The notes under the pieces were generated by a model. It was not told the DNA's origin and made no database searches. It was given only the letters and a program-made list of their open reading frames with translations. 64,000 nt of DNA from JBFXIE01 sp050176255 (lineage in GTDB: Bacteria; Pseudomonadota; Gammaproteobacteria; Burkholderiales; Burkholderiaceae_C), in assembly GCF_050176255.1 (NCBI RefSeq), contig NZ_JBFXIE010000007.1; one strand, written 5' to 3'. Position numbers and translations under genes: made by a program. Shown in pieces: positions 35,392-43,667 of this stretch (position 1 is its first letter; the number at the start of each line of letters is the position of its first letter).

Positions 35392-35937
35392 ATGGATAAC
35401 CCTATAAAAAATAGCGAAATTGCCAAGATGGAGTTGGCCAATCGCATCTTCTTTCGGTTGTATCAATGCGCAAATATGTTGCATAAAACCGGGACGCGGG
35501 CGGTGGAGGCCCAGGGTTTGACGACGCAGCAATGGGCGGTGCTGGGCGCCCTGTCGCGGCCCGAGGCGGCCGAGGGCATGAGCGTGGGCGACCTGGCCCG
35601 CTACCTGATGGTGAGCCGGCAGAACCTGTCGGGACTGATCAGCCGCATGGAGCGCGACGGCCACGTGGCCAACGCGCCCGATGACCGCGACCGGCGCTCG
35701 CGGCGCATCACCATGACGGCGTCGGGGCGCAAGGTCTGGCTGGATGAGGCGCAGCCCAACATCCAGCGCTATTACGCGCAGGCGCTGGACGAGTTTTCAG
35801 TGGGGGATATGGCGCACACCCTGCATTACCTGCTCAAGCTGCTGGACAACATGCAGCGCATCGACAGTGAGGGTGCGGTGGCCGCCGAAGACGACGGCCT
35901 GCAAGAGGCAGGGGAAGCGGACGGCGCTGGAGCCTGA
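35392..35937 (+). CDS. badR: MarR-family regulator, BadR-like
   Basis: MarR regulator of 181 aa with the winged helix at about 45-110 (LTTQQWAVLGALSRPEA, LMVSRQNLSGLISRMERDG, DRDRRSRRITMTASGRK). In R. palustris BadR responds to a pathway CoA thioester. The gene faces badH across a palindrome and so probably represses the operon and itself. AGGAA precedes ATG 35392; the last 25 residues are acidic and Gly/Ala-rich. It is more AT-rich at its 5' end than its neighbours. Confidence 0.8.
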   Translation: MDNPIKNSEIAKMELANRIFFRLYQCANMLHKTGTRAVEAQGLTTQQWAVLGALSRPEAAEGMSVGDLARYLMVSRQNLSGLISRMERDGHVANAPDDRDRRSRRITMTASGRKVWLDEAQPNIQRYYAQALDEFSVGDMAHTLHYLLKLLDNMQRIDSEGAVAAEDDGLQEAGEADGAGA

Positions 35938-35999
35938 GCGCCTGAGCGCCTGGGATCAGGCCGCGGGCGCCGCCCGGGCGCAATGCTTGCGCGCAAGGG

Positions 36000-36773
36000 T
36001 TACTTTTCGACGAAAGCGCGTTCGATCACGAAGTCACCGGGGCGGGTGGTGTTGCCTTCCTCGAAGTCGCGCTTTTCCAGCAGCGCCTTGAGCGAGGCCA
36101 GCATCTCCGGGCTGCCGCACAGCATCACGCGGTCTTCCAGCGGGTTCAGCTCGGGCAGGCCCAGGTCGGCGGCCAGCTTGCCGTTTTCGATCAGGTCGGG
36201 GATGCGGCCCTGGTTCTTGAACGGCTCGCGCGTCACGGTGGGATAGTACTTGAGCTGGCTGCTCACCATGTCGCCCAGAAATTCGTGCTTGGGCAGCTCT
36301 TGCGTCAGGTAGTCGTGGTAGGCCAACTCGGCCACCTGGCGCACGCCATGAATCAAGATCACCTGCTCGAATTTTTCGTAGGTCTCGGGGTCGCGGATCA
36401 CGCTCAAGAACGGCGCCAGGCCCGTGCCGGTGGACATCAGGTACAGCCGCTTGGCCGGCAGCAGGTAGTCAATCAGCAGCGTGCCCGTGGGCTTTTTGCC
36501 GACGATGATGCTGTCGCCCACCTGGATGTGCTGCAGGCGCGAGGTCAGCGGGCCGTCGGGCACCTTGATGCTCAAAAACTCCAGATGCTCCTCGTAGTTG
36601 GCGCTGACGATGCTGTAGGCGCGCAGCAGCGGCTTGCCGTCCACCTTCAGGCCGATCATGGTGAAGTGCCCGTTGGAAAACCGCAGCGCCGGGTCGCGTG
36701 TGGTGGTGAAGGAGAACAGACGGTCAGTCCAGTGGTGCACCGTCAGTACACGCTCTTCGTGGAATGCGCTCAT
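36000..36773 (-). CDS. fpr: Ferredoxin(flavodoxin)-NADP+ reductase
   Basis: FAD-containing reductase of 257 aa that exchanges electrons between NADPH and ferredoxin or flavodoxin. RAYSIVSA binds FAD, GTGLAPFLSVIRDPE binds NADP, VMLCGSPEM follows, and the C-terminus is RAFVEK, typical for the bacterial subclass of Azotobacter and Pseudomonas. ATG 36773 begins the conserved MSAFHEERVLTVHHWT; the frame extends further upstream without support. Monocistronic, convergent with badR. It may respond to oxidative stress but no operator is clear. Confidence 0.92.
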   Translation of the reverse strand: MSAFHEERVLTVHHWTDRLFSFTTTRDPALRFSNGHFTMIGLKVDGKPLLRAYSIVSANYEEHLEFLSIKVPDGPLTSRLQHIQVGDSIIVGKKPTGTLLIDYLLPAKRLYLMSTGTGLAPFLSVIRDPETYEKFEQVILIHGVRQVAELAYHDYLTQELPKHEFLGDMVSSQLKYYPTVTREPFKNQGRIPDLIENGKLAADLGLPELNPLEDRVMLCGSPEMLASLKALLEKRDFEEGNTTRPGDFVIERAFVEK

Positions 36774-36969
36774 GGATGGGTGGACAGGAAAACGTTGAAA
36801 GAGGGGCGGGATGCCATAACACCGAGTGTTGCCGAGTTTCGCTGCTTTGTTATGCGTGCCAGGCATAAAGAGAATATGCGCCCCCGGCTGCAAGCGCGGT
36901 ATTGTCCGGCAAACTCGGGCCGGCGGTACAGTTGCCGACCCCGGGTGCTGACCTGCGGCAAAGGATTCG

Positions 36970-38169
36970 ATGATGCAAAAAACTTTCACAACCTTGGTGG
37001 CCACGCTGCTGCTCAGCGCGGGTACGGCCCATGCGCAGGGCGCCTACACGATCGGCGAGATCAACAGTTACAAAGCCCAGCCCGCCTTCCTGGGCCCCTA
37101 CAAGAAGGGCATGGAACTGGCCGTGGAGCAGGTCAACGCGGCCGGCGGCATCCACGGCAAGAAGCTGCGGCTGGTCACGCGCGACGACAACGCCACCCCC
37201 GGCGATGCGGTGCGCGCGGCCGAGGAGCTCATCGCGCGCGAGAAGGTGGACGTGCTGATGGGCAGCTTTCTGTCGCACGTGGGTCTGGCGCTGACCGACT
37301 TCGCGCAGCAGAAAAAGCGCTTCTTCCTGGCGGCCGAGCCGCTGACCGACAAGATCGTGTGGGAGCACGGCAACCGCTACACCTTCCGCCTGCGCCCCTC
37401 CACCTACATGCAGGTGGCCATGCTGGTGCCCGAGGCCGCGGCGCTGAAGAAAAAGCGCTGGGCCATCGTCTATCCCAACTACGAGTACGGCCAGTCGGCC
37501 GTGGCCACCTTCAAGCAGTTGCTCAAGGCCGCACAGCCGGACGTGGAATTTGTCGCCGAGCAGGCCACGCCGCTGGGCAAGGTGGATGCGGGCAGCGTGG
37601 CGCAGGCGCTGCAAGACGCCCGGCCCGACGCCATCTTCAACGTGCTGTTCGCGGCCGATCTGGCCAAGTTTGTGCGCGAGGGCAACACCCGCGGGCTGTT
37701 TGCCGGGCGCAGCGTGGTCAGCCTGCTGTCGGGTGAGCCCGAGTACCTGGACACCCTCAGGAACGAAACGCCCGAGGGCTGGATCGTCACCGGCTACCCC
37801 TGGTACGCCATCCAGACACCCGAGCACAAGGCCTTTCTGGACGCCTACCAAAAACGCTTCAAGGACTACCCGCGCGCGGGCTCGGTGGTGGGCTACAACG
37901 CCGTCCAGTCGGTGGCCGCGGGCCTGAAGAAGGCCGGCAGCGCCGACACCGAAAAGCTCATCGCGGCCTTTCGCGGCCTGCAGGTGGCTACGCCCTTTGG
38001 CCCCATCACCTACCGCGTGCAGGATCACCAGTCCACCATGGGCGCCTACGTGGGCAAGACCGCCCGCAAGGACGGCATGGGCGTGATGGTGGACTTCAGC
38101 TACCAGGACGGCGGCAAGTTCCAGCCGTCTGACGCCGAGGTCAAACAACTGCGCCCGGCCGCGCCCTGA
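36970..38169 (+). CDS. ABC transporter substrate-binding protein, branched-chain amino-acid type
   Basis: Periplasmic receptor of 399 aa of the LivK/Leu-Ile-Val-binding class with a signal peptide cleaved after THAQG-type sequence (SAGTAHA-QG). The type I fold marks are NAAGGIHGKKLRLVTRDDNA and YPNYEYGQSAV. Ligands of such receptors range from branched amino acids to aromatic acids and urea. Two ATGs are adjacent (36970, 36973), with AAGGA spaced better for the second. Its stop overlaps the permease start (TGATG). It heads a compact four-gene importer operon. Confidence 0.92.
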   Translation: MMQKTFTTLVATLLLSAGTAHAQGAYTIGEINSYKAQPAFLGPYKKGMELAVEQVNAAGGIHGKKLRLVTRDDNATPGDAVRAAEELIAREKVDVLMGSFLSHVGLALTDFAQQKKRFFLAAEPLTDKIVWEHGNRYTFRLRPSTYMQVAMLVPEAAALKKKRWAIVYPNYEYGQSAVATFKQLLKAAQPDVEFVAEQATPLGKVDAGSVAQALQDARPDAIFNVLFAADLAKFVREGNTRGLFAGRSVVSLLSGEPEYLDTLRNETPEGWIVTGYPWYAIQTPEHKAFLDAYQKRFKDYPRAGSVVGYNAVQSVAAGLKKAGSADTEKLIAAFRGLQVATPFGPITYRVQDHQSTMGAYVGKTARKDGMGVMVDFSYQDGGKFQPSDAEVKQLRPAAP

Positions 38170-40079
38170 TGGACTTTTCCGGACTCTTCGCCCAGCTGCT
38201 CAACGGGCTGGCGGGCGCGTCCACGCTGTTTTTGGTGGCGGCGGGGCTGTCGCTGATCTTTGGCGTGATGCGCATCGTCAACTTTGCGCACGGCTCGTTT
38301 TACATGCTGGGGCTGTACCTGGCCTATTCCTGCGTGGAGCGGCTGGCCGATGCCATCGGCTTTTGGCCCGCGCTGCTGCTGGCGCCGCTGGCCGTGGGGC
38401 TGCTGGGCGCGGCGGTGGAGGTGCTGCTGCTGCGGCGCATCTACCGCGCGCCCGAGCTGCTGCAGCTGCTGGCCACCTTCGCGCTGGTGCTGGTGATCAA
38501 AGACGCGGCTTTGTGGCTGTGGGGCCCAGAGGAGCTGCTGGGCCCGCGCGCGCCGGGGCTGGAGGGCGCGGTCGATCTGCTGGGGCGGCGCTTTCCGGCG
38601 TACGACCTGTTTCTGATCGCCGTGGGGCCGCTGGTGCTGGGGCTGCTCACGCTGCTGCTCACGCGCACGCGCTGGGGCACGCTGGTGCGCGCGGCCACGC
38701 AAGACCGTGAGATGGTGGGCGCGCTGGGCGTCAACCAGGCCTGGCTGTTTACCGGCGTGTTTGCGCTGGGCGCGCTGCTGGCGGGCCTGGGCGGCGCGCT
38801 GCAGCTGCCGCGCGAGCCCGCCAGCCTGGAGCTGGACATGCTCACCATCGGCGCGGCCTTCGTGGTGGTGGTGGTGGGCGGCATGGGCTCGCTGCCCGGC
38901 GCCTTTGTGGCGGCGCTGGTGATCGCCGAGCTGAAAGCCGTGTGCATCTGGCTGGGCGTGCAAGAGGTGGCGGGCGTGGAACTGTCGTTCTCCAAGCTCA
39001 CGCTGGTGGTCGAATTTGTAGTGATGGCCGGCGTGCTCATCTGGCGGCCCTGGGGCCTGATGGGCCGGCCGCAGGCCGCCGCACGCAGCGTGGGCGCGCC
39101 CGAGGCGCCGCTGCGCCGCGCGGGGCGGGGCGCTGCCACCGCCTGGGCCGCGCTGCTGCTGGCTCTGGCGCTGGCGCCGCTCATCGTGGGGCAGGGCAGC
39201 TACGCCACCGTGCTGCTGACCGACATCGCCATTGCCGCGCTGTTTGCAGCCAGCCTGCACTTCATCTTGGGGCCGGGCGGGCTGCACTCGTTTGGCCACG
39301 CGGCCTACTTCGGGCTGGGGGCGTATGGCGCGGCGCTGCTGGTGCGCGGGCTGGACTGGCCCATGCCCGCCGTCTTGCTGCTGGCGCCCCTGGCGGCGGC
39401 GGCAGGCGCGCTGCTGTACGGCTGGCTGTGCGTGCGCCTGTCGGGCGTGTACCTGACCATGCTGACGCTGGCGTTTGCGCAGATCACCTGGGCCATTGCC
39501 TTCCAGTGGGACGGCTTAACCGGCGGCAGCAACGGCATCACCGGCGTATGGCCGCCCGACTGGGCCGCGCAGGGCGCGGTGTTTTACTGGCTGGTGCTGG
39601 CCCTCAGCGCAGTGGGCATCTACCTGCTGCGGCGCATGCTGTTTGCGCCGCTGGGCTGGGCGCTGCGCGCCGCGCGCGACTCGGCCGTGCGTGCCGACGC
39701 CATCGGCATCGACGTGCGCCGCGTGCAGTGGGCGGCCTTTGTGGTGGCCGGGCTGCTGGCCGGGCTGGCGGGCGCGCTGTATGCGTTCTCGAAGGGCAGC
39801 GTGGCGCCTGATGCGCTGTCGGTCACCAAGTCGGTCGATGGGTTGGTCATGGTGCTGCTGGGCGGCATGCACACCTTGGCCGGGCCGGTGGTGGGCGCGG
39901 GCGTGTTCACCTGGCTGCACGACAGCGTGGCGCGCTCTACCTCCTATTGGCGCGCGCTGCTGGGCGGCATCATGCTGGTGCTGGTGCTGCTGTTTCCGCA
40001 AGGAATTTCGGGGTTTGCCCAGGTGTGGCAAGCGCGGGCAGCTATCAAAAACAAAGCGACCGGGGCGCGCCATGAGTGA
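38169..40079 (+). CDS. Fused ABC permease (LivH-LivM in one chain)
   Basis: Membrane protein of 636 aa joining the two permeases that are normally separate. Residues 1-300 are LivH-like (GVMRIVNFAHGSFYMLG; GALGVNQAWLF), residues 320-630 are LivM-like (GPGGLHSFGHAAYFGLGAYG; SGVYLTMLTLAFAQITW; RDSAVRADAIGID). The linker around 300-320 is Ala/Arg-rich. Fused LivHM is known in other proteobacteria. The 3' end (AGCTATCAAAAAC) looks like a fragment of the AGCGCTT repeat used as coding sequence. Start overlaps the receptor stop. Confidence 0.9.
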   Translation: MDFSGLFAQLLNGLAGASTLFLVAAGLSLIFGVMRIVNFAHGSFYMLGLYLAYSCVERLADAIGFWPALLLAPLAVGLLGAAVEVLLLRRIYRAPELLQLLATFALVLVIKDAALWLWGPEELLGPRAPGLEGAVDLLGRRFPAYDLFLIAVGPLVLGLLTLLLTRTRWGTLVRAATQDREMVGALGVNQAWLFTGVFALGALLAGLGGALQLPREPASLELDMLTIGAAFVVVVVGGMGSLPGAFVAALVIAELKAVCIWLGVQEVAGVELSFSKLTLVVEFVVMAGVLIWRPWGLMGRPQAAARSVGAPEAPLRRAGRGAATAWAALLLALALAPLIVGQGSYATVLLTDIAIAALFAASLHFILGPGGLHSFGHAAYFGLGAYGAALLVRGLDWPMPAVLLLAPLAAAAGALLYGWLCVRLSGVYLTMLTLAFAQITWAIAFQWDGLTGGSNGITGVWPPDWAAQGAVFYWLVLALSAVGIYLLRRMLFAPLGWALRAARDSAVRADAIGIDVRRVQWAAFVVAGLLAGLAGALYAFSKGSVAPDALSVTKSVDGLVMVLLGGMHTLAGPVVGAGVFTWLHDSVARSTSYWRALLGGIMLVLVLLFPQGISGFAQVWQARAAIKNKATGARHE

Positions 40080-40863
40080 TGCAACGGCCAGCCTGCTGAG
40101 CGTGCAGGCGCTGCGCAAGTCCTTCGGCGGCGTGCAGGCGGTGCAGGGTGTGTCGTTTGACGTGGCCGCTGGCGAGCTGCTGGCGCTCATCGGCCCCAAC
40201 GGCGCGGGCAAGACCACCACCTTCAACATGGTGGGCGGCCAGCTGGCGCCAGGCGGCGGGCGCGTGCTGCTGCACGGGCGCGACATCACCGGGCTGGCGC
40301 CGCGCGCCATCTGGCGCCTGGGCGTGGGCCGCACCTTCCAGATTGCGCAGACCTTTGCCAGCTTTACCGCGCTGCACAACGTGCAGCTGGCGCTGCTGTC
40401 GCACGACCGGCAGACCTGGCGCTGGTGGCGCCGCGCCGATGCGCACCGCCCGCAGGACGCCCTGGCCCTGCTGGAGCAAGTCGGCATGGCGGCGCAGGCC
40501 CAGCGCCCCTGCAGCGAGCTGGCCTACGGCGACGTCAAGCGCGTCGAGCTGGCCATGGCCCTGGCCCACGCGCCGGCGCTGCTGCTGATGGACGAGCCCA
40601 CCGCCGGCATGGCCCCCGCCGAGCGCGTGGCCCTGATGCAGCTGGTGCAGCGCATCGCCCGCCAGCGGCGCATGGGCGTGCTGTTCACCGAGCACAGCAT
40701 GGACGTGGTCTTTGGCCAAGCCGACCGCGTGGCCGTGCTGGTGCGCGGCCAGCTGCTGGTCGAGGGCACGCCGCAGCAAGTCCAGGCCGACGCGCGGGTG
40801 CAGGCCGCCTACCTGGGCACCGGGCTGGCGCCAGCCCGGCTTGTGGGGGATGCAAATGAATAA
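40072..40863 (+). CDS. livG: ABC transporter ATP-binding protein (LivG type)
   Basis: ATPase of 263 aa: Walker A GPNGAGKTTT (about 41-50), the LivG-typical VGRTFQIAQTFASFTALHNV, signature ELAYGDVKRVELAMAL and Walker B LLLMDEPTAGMAP. It energises import by the fused permease. ATG 40072 overlaps the permease 3' end by eight bases. The 3' end overlaps the LivF start. Confidence 0.92.
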   Translation: MSDATASLLSVQALRKSFGGVQAVQGVSFDVAAGELLALIGPNGAGKTTTFNMVGGQLAPGGGRVLLHGRDITGLAPRAIWRLGVGRTFQIAQTFASFTALHNVQLALLSHDRQTWRWWRRADAHRPQDALALLEQVGMAAQAQRPCSELAYGDVKRVELAMALAHAPALLLMDEPTAGMAPAERVALMQLVQRIARQRRMGVLFTEHSMDVVFGQADRVAVLVRGQLLVEGTPQQVQADARVQAAYLGTGLAPARLVGDANE

Positions 40864-41602
40864 AAACGATAGCTACCAGCGCTTGCCAGGCAATGGCAAG
40901 AGCCCAGAAACATCACTACTCCAGGTCGAAGACCTGAACGCCTGGTACGGCGCGGCGCACATCCTGCACGGCGTGTCGCTGACCGTGGGACGCGGCGAAG
41001 TCGTGGCCCTGATGGGGCGCAACGGCGCGGGCAAAAGCACCACGCTCAAAAGCATTGCCGGGCTGGTCGATCGCACCCAGGGCAGCGTGCGCTTTCAGGG
41101 CCGGCGCATCGACGGCCAGCCGCCCTACCGCATTGCCCGCGCCGGGCTGGGCTACGTGCCCGAAGACCGGCGCATCTTCACCGACCTGACGGTGCGCGAG
41201 AACCTGGAGGTGGGCCGCCAGCCGCCGCGCCGCTGGCAGGACGGCCAGAGCGTGCCGCTGTGGACGCCCGAGCGGCTGTTTGCGCTGTTTCCCAACCTGG
41301 GCGAGATGCCCGACCGCCTGGGCGGGCGCATGAGCGGCGGCGAGCAGCAGATGCTGACCGTGGCGCGCACGCTGATGGGCCAGCCCTGCCTGGTGCTGCT
41401 GGACGAGCCCTCCGAGGGCGTGGCGCCGCTCATCGTGCAGCAGATGGCGCGCACCATTTCTGAGCTGAAGGCCCAGGGCCTGGGCATCTTGCTGAGCGAG
41501 CAGAACCTGCCCTTCGCCCAGGCCGTGGCCGACCGCGCCTGCGTGCTGGAGCAGGGCCGCATCGTGCACACGGGCCCGATGGCTGGGCTGACGGTGTTTT
41601 AA
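40856..41602 (+). CDS. livF: ABC transporter ATP-binding protein (LivF type)
   Basis: Second ATPase, 248 aa: GRNGAGKSTTLKSIAG is Walker A, GYVPEDRRIFTDLTVRENLE is typical LivF, SGGEQQMLTVAR is the signature and LVLLDEPSEGVAP Walker B. The first 18 residues (NKNDSYQRLPGNGKSPE) are not part of the domain; their DNA is a decayed AGCGCTT repeat, so the repeat seems to have been taken into the reading frame. ATG 40856 or 40850 are both possible. Completes the importer operon. Confidence 0.92.
   Translation: MNKNDSYQRLPGNGKSPETSLLQVEDLNAWYGAAHILHGVSLTVGRGEVVALMGRNGAGKSTTLKSIAGLVDRTQGSVRFQGRRIDGQPPYRIARAGLGYVPEDRRIFTDLTVRENLEVGRQPPRRWQDGQSVPLWTPERLFALFPNLGEMPDRLGGRMSGGEQQMLTVARTLMGQPCLVLLDEPSEGVAPLIVQQMARTISELKAQGLGILLSEQNLPFAQAVADRACVLEQGRIVHTGPMAGLTVF
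40862..40908 (+). repeat. AGCGCTT repeat, copy 7, degenerate, inside the livF start
   Basis: GATAGCTACCAGCGCTTGCC then a changed right arm GGCAAGAGCC. It encodes the non-conserved N-terminus of LivF and overlaps the livG stop. Confidence 0.6.
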
Positions 41603-41648
41603 GGCGCTAGCCCTTGTCTGATGAGCGCCAGAAGCTATCAATAGCGTA
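41599..41648 (-). repeat. AGCGCTT repeat, copy 8
   Basis: Minus orientation: TGATAGCTTCTGGCGCTCATCAGACAAGGGCTAGCGCC read from the right. It starts within the livF stop codon and may end the operon transcript. Confidence 0.7.
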
Positions 41649-41673
41649 GCGTCTGCCAACTCCCCGCCGTTAT

Positions 41674-41746
41674 TTCCGCGAAGGCGGGAATCCACCGCGG
41701 TGACCACTGGGCGACCCTGTGCATGAATCCCCGCCTGCGCGGGGAT
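41674..41746. repeat. REP-like hairpin pair
   Basis: TTCCGCGAAGGCGGGAA (41674-41690) and ATCCCCGCCTGCGCGGGGAT (41727-41746) are the two hairpins of the widespread GTCATTCCCGCG...CGCGGGAATCC-type REP sequence, facing each other as a pair between livF and the chemotaxis gene. Confidence 0.7.
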
Positions 41747-41811
41747 GACAGGTTGATTTGGCTTGTAGCCTTTATTTGCCGTGCGTTGTCCGCTATTGAT
41801 TCAGTAGCGAT

Positions 41812-43587
41812 TCAAAAGCTTTCCCAATCACCTTCCGCGCCCTGGTCAGCCGTGGAGGCCTTGGCGGCGGGCTTGGCCGGGGCCAGTGCCTTGGGCGCTG
41901 CCGGTCGTGCGCTGGCGGCGGGGGCAAAGCGCTGCTGCGTTGCGGACTGCGGCGCCGGGGCGGGAGACGCGGCCGATCGAGCGGCCCACGATGCGCCCGA
42001 TGTGCTGCCCGATGCGCCGCCAGCCAGCGCCGCATGCCCGCCGTGCCCGCCCTGTATGCGGAACACGCTCACCGCCGAGGCCAGCTGGCCGGCCTGCGCC
42101 TTCAGGGCGCCGGTGGCGGCCGTGGCCTCTTCGACCAGCGCGGCGTTTTGCTGCGTGACCTGATCCATCTGCGTGATGGCCTGGTGCACCTGCTCGATGC
42201 CGCTGCTTTGCTCCTGGCTGGCGGCGCTGATCTCGGCCACCAGGTCGCTCACGCGCTGCACGCTTTGCACGATGGCGTCCATGGTGCGGCCGGCTTCGGC
42301 CACCTGCTGCGAGCCTTCTTCCACCTTGGCCACCGAATCGGTGATCAGCCCCTTGATGTCCTTGGCCGCACCGGCGCTGCGCTGCGCCAGGGCGCGCACC
42401 TCAGATGCCACCACGGCAAAGCCGCGGCCCTGTTCGCCAGCGCGGGCGGCTTCCACGGCGGCGTTCAGCGCCAGGATGTTGGTCTGGAAGGCAATGCTGT
42501 CGATCACGCCGATGATGTCGGCGATCTTGCGGCTGCTGTCGTTGATGGCGCCCATGGTCTGCACCACGCCCGCCACCACCTGGCCGCCCTGCACGGCAGT
42601 TTGCGACGCGGATGCCGCCAGCTGGTTGGCCTGGCGCGCGTTGTCGGCGTTTTGGCGCACGGTGCTGGTCAGCTGCTCCATCGATGCGGCGGTCTGCTGC
42701 AGCGAGCTGGCCTGCTCCTCGGTGCGCGACGACAGGTTTTGGTTGCCCGCATCCAGCTGGCTGGACGCCGTGGCGATGCCGTCGGCGCCCGAGCGCACGC
42801 GCGCCACCACCTGCGACAGGTTGGTGTTCATCTCCTGCAGCGCCTGCAGCAGCTGGCCGGTCTCGTCGCCGTGGCTGGCGTGCACCTGGCTGGTCAGGTC
42901 GTTGGCCGCCACGGCGCGCGCCACCTGCACCGCCTGCGCCAGCGGTTGCGTGATGCCGCGCGTGAGCCACCAGGCGCAGCCCGCGCCCGTGGCCACGCCC
43001 AGCACCCCCAGCACGATCAGCCACAGCCGGCTTTGGTCGTAGGTGGCGTTGATGCCCTGCGCGGTGGCGTCGATGCGCGCGCGCTGCATGTCCAGCAGGC
43101 GCTGGATGAGGGCGGTGTATTTGTCGGTGGCGGGCAAAAACGCCTGGGTCAGCAGGCGCTCGGCCTCTTCGGCCTGGCCGTCGGCCTTGGCCTTGACGGC
43201 CTCGTTGCGCGAGGACAGGTAGGCCTTGCGCGCCTCCTGAATCTCGGCCCACAGGGCTTTTTCTTCGGGGCTGGTCAGCAGCGGCTCGATGCGCTTGACC
43301 AGCTCGGCCGACTCGCGCGTGGTGGTGGCGGTGTCGGATGCGAAGAACTGCGCCAGCGACGGGTCGGAGCTTTTGGCAATGGCGCTGGTGCGGCGCGCGG
43401 CGCTGTACACATAGCGGTACCAGTCGCTGATCATGCGCTCCACGGCCAGGGGCTGCTGCGTCATCTCGCTGGTGGCCTGTGCCACGGTCTGCAGCCGCCA
43501 CAGGCCGAAGGCGGTCATCAGCGCCATCAACAGCAGGACGAGCGCAAAGCCGCCTGCCAGGCGGGCTCCGATACTGAGGTTCTTCAT
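41812..43587 (-). CDS. Methyl-accepting chemotaxis protein
   Basis: Chemoreceptor of 591 aa: TM1 (11-30), periplasmic four-helix-bundle-like sensor (31-187), TM2 (188-208), HAMP (about 209-261) and cytoplasmic signalling domain with the hairpin tip IAFQTNILALNAAVEAARAG. A long Ala/Pro-rich linker near 520-580 ends in DWESF, a CheR/CheB tethering pentapeptide of the xWExF type. AGGGAG lies six bases before ATG 43587. The ligand is unknown. The gene is a singleton, as are most chemoreceptor genes. Confidence 0.92.
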   Translation of the reverse strand: MKNLSIGARLAGGFALVLLLMALMTAFGLWRLQTVAQATSEMTQQPLAVERMISDWYRYVYSAARRTSAIAKSSDPSLAQFFASDTATTTRESAELVKRIEPLLTSPEEKALWAEIQEARKAYLSSRNEAVKAKADGQAEEAERLLTQAFLPATDKYTALIQRLLDMQRARIDATAQGINATYDQSRLWLIVLGVLGVATGAGCAWWLTRGITQPLAQAVQVARAVAANDLTSQVHASHGDETGQLLQALQEMNTNLSQVVARVRSGADGIATASSQLDAGNQNLSSRTEEQASSLQQTAASMEQLTSTVRQNADNARQANQLAASASQTAVQGGQVVAGVVQTMGAINDSSRKIADIIGVIDSIAFQTNILALNAAVEAARAGEQGRGFAVVASEVRALAQRSAGAAKDIKGLITDSVAKVEEGSQQVAEAGRTMDAIVQSVQRVSDLVAEISAASQEQSSGIEQVHQAITQMDQVTQQNAALVEEATAATGALKAQAGQLASAVSVFRIQGGHGGHAALAGGASGSTSGASWAARSAASPAPAPQSATQQRFAPAASARPAAPKALAPAKPAAKASTADQGAEGDWESF

Positions 43588-43667
43588 GAATGCTCCCTGA
43601 CTTCTGAAAGTTGAACGTGAAACGGTGGCCACGCCCGCAGCCGGGGTGGTCCAGGCGTGACTGCGTT

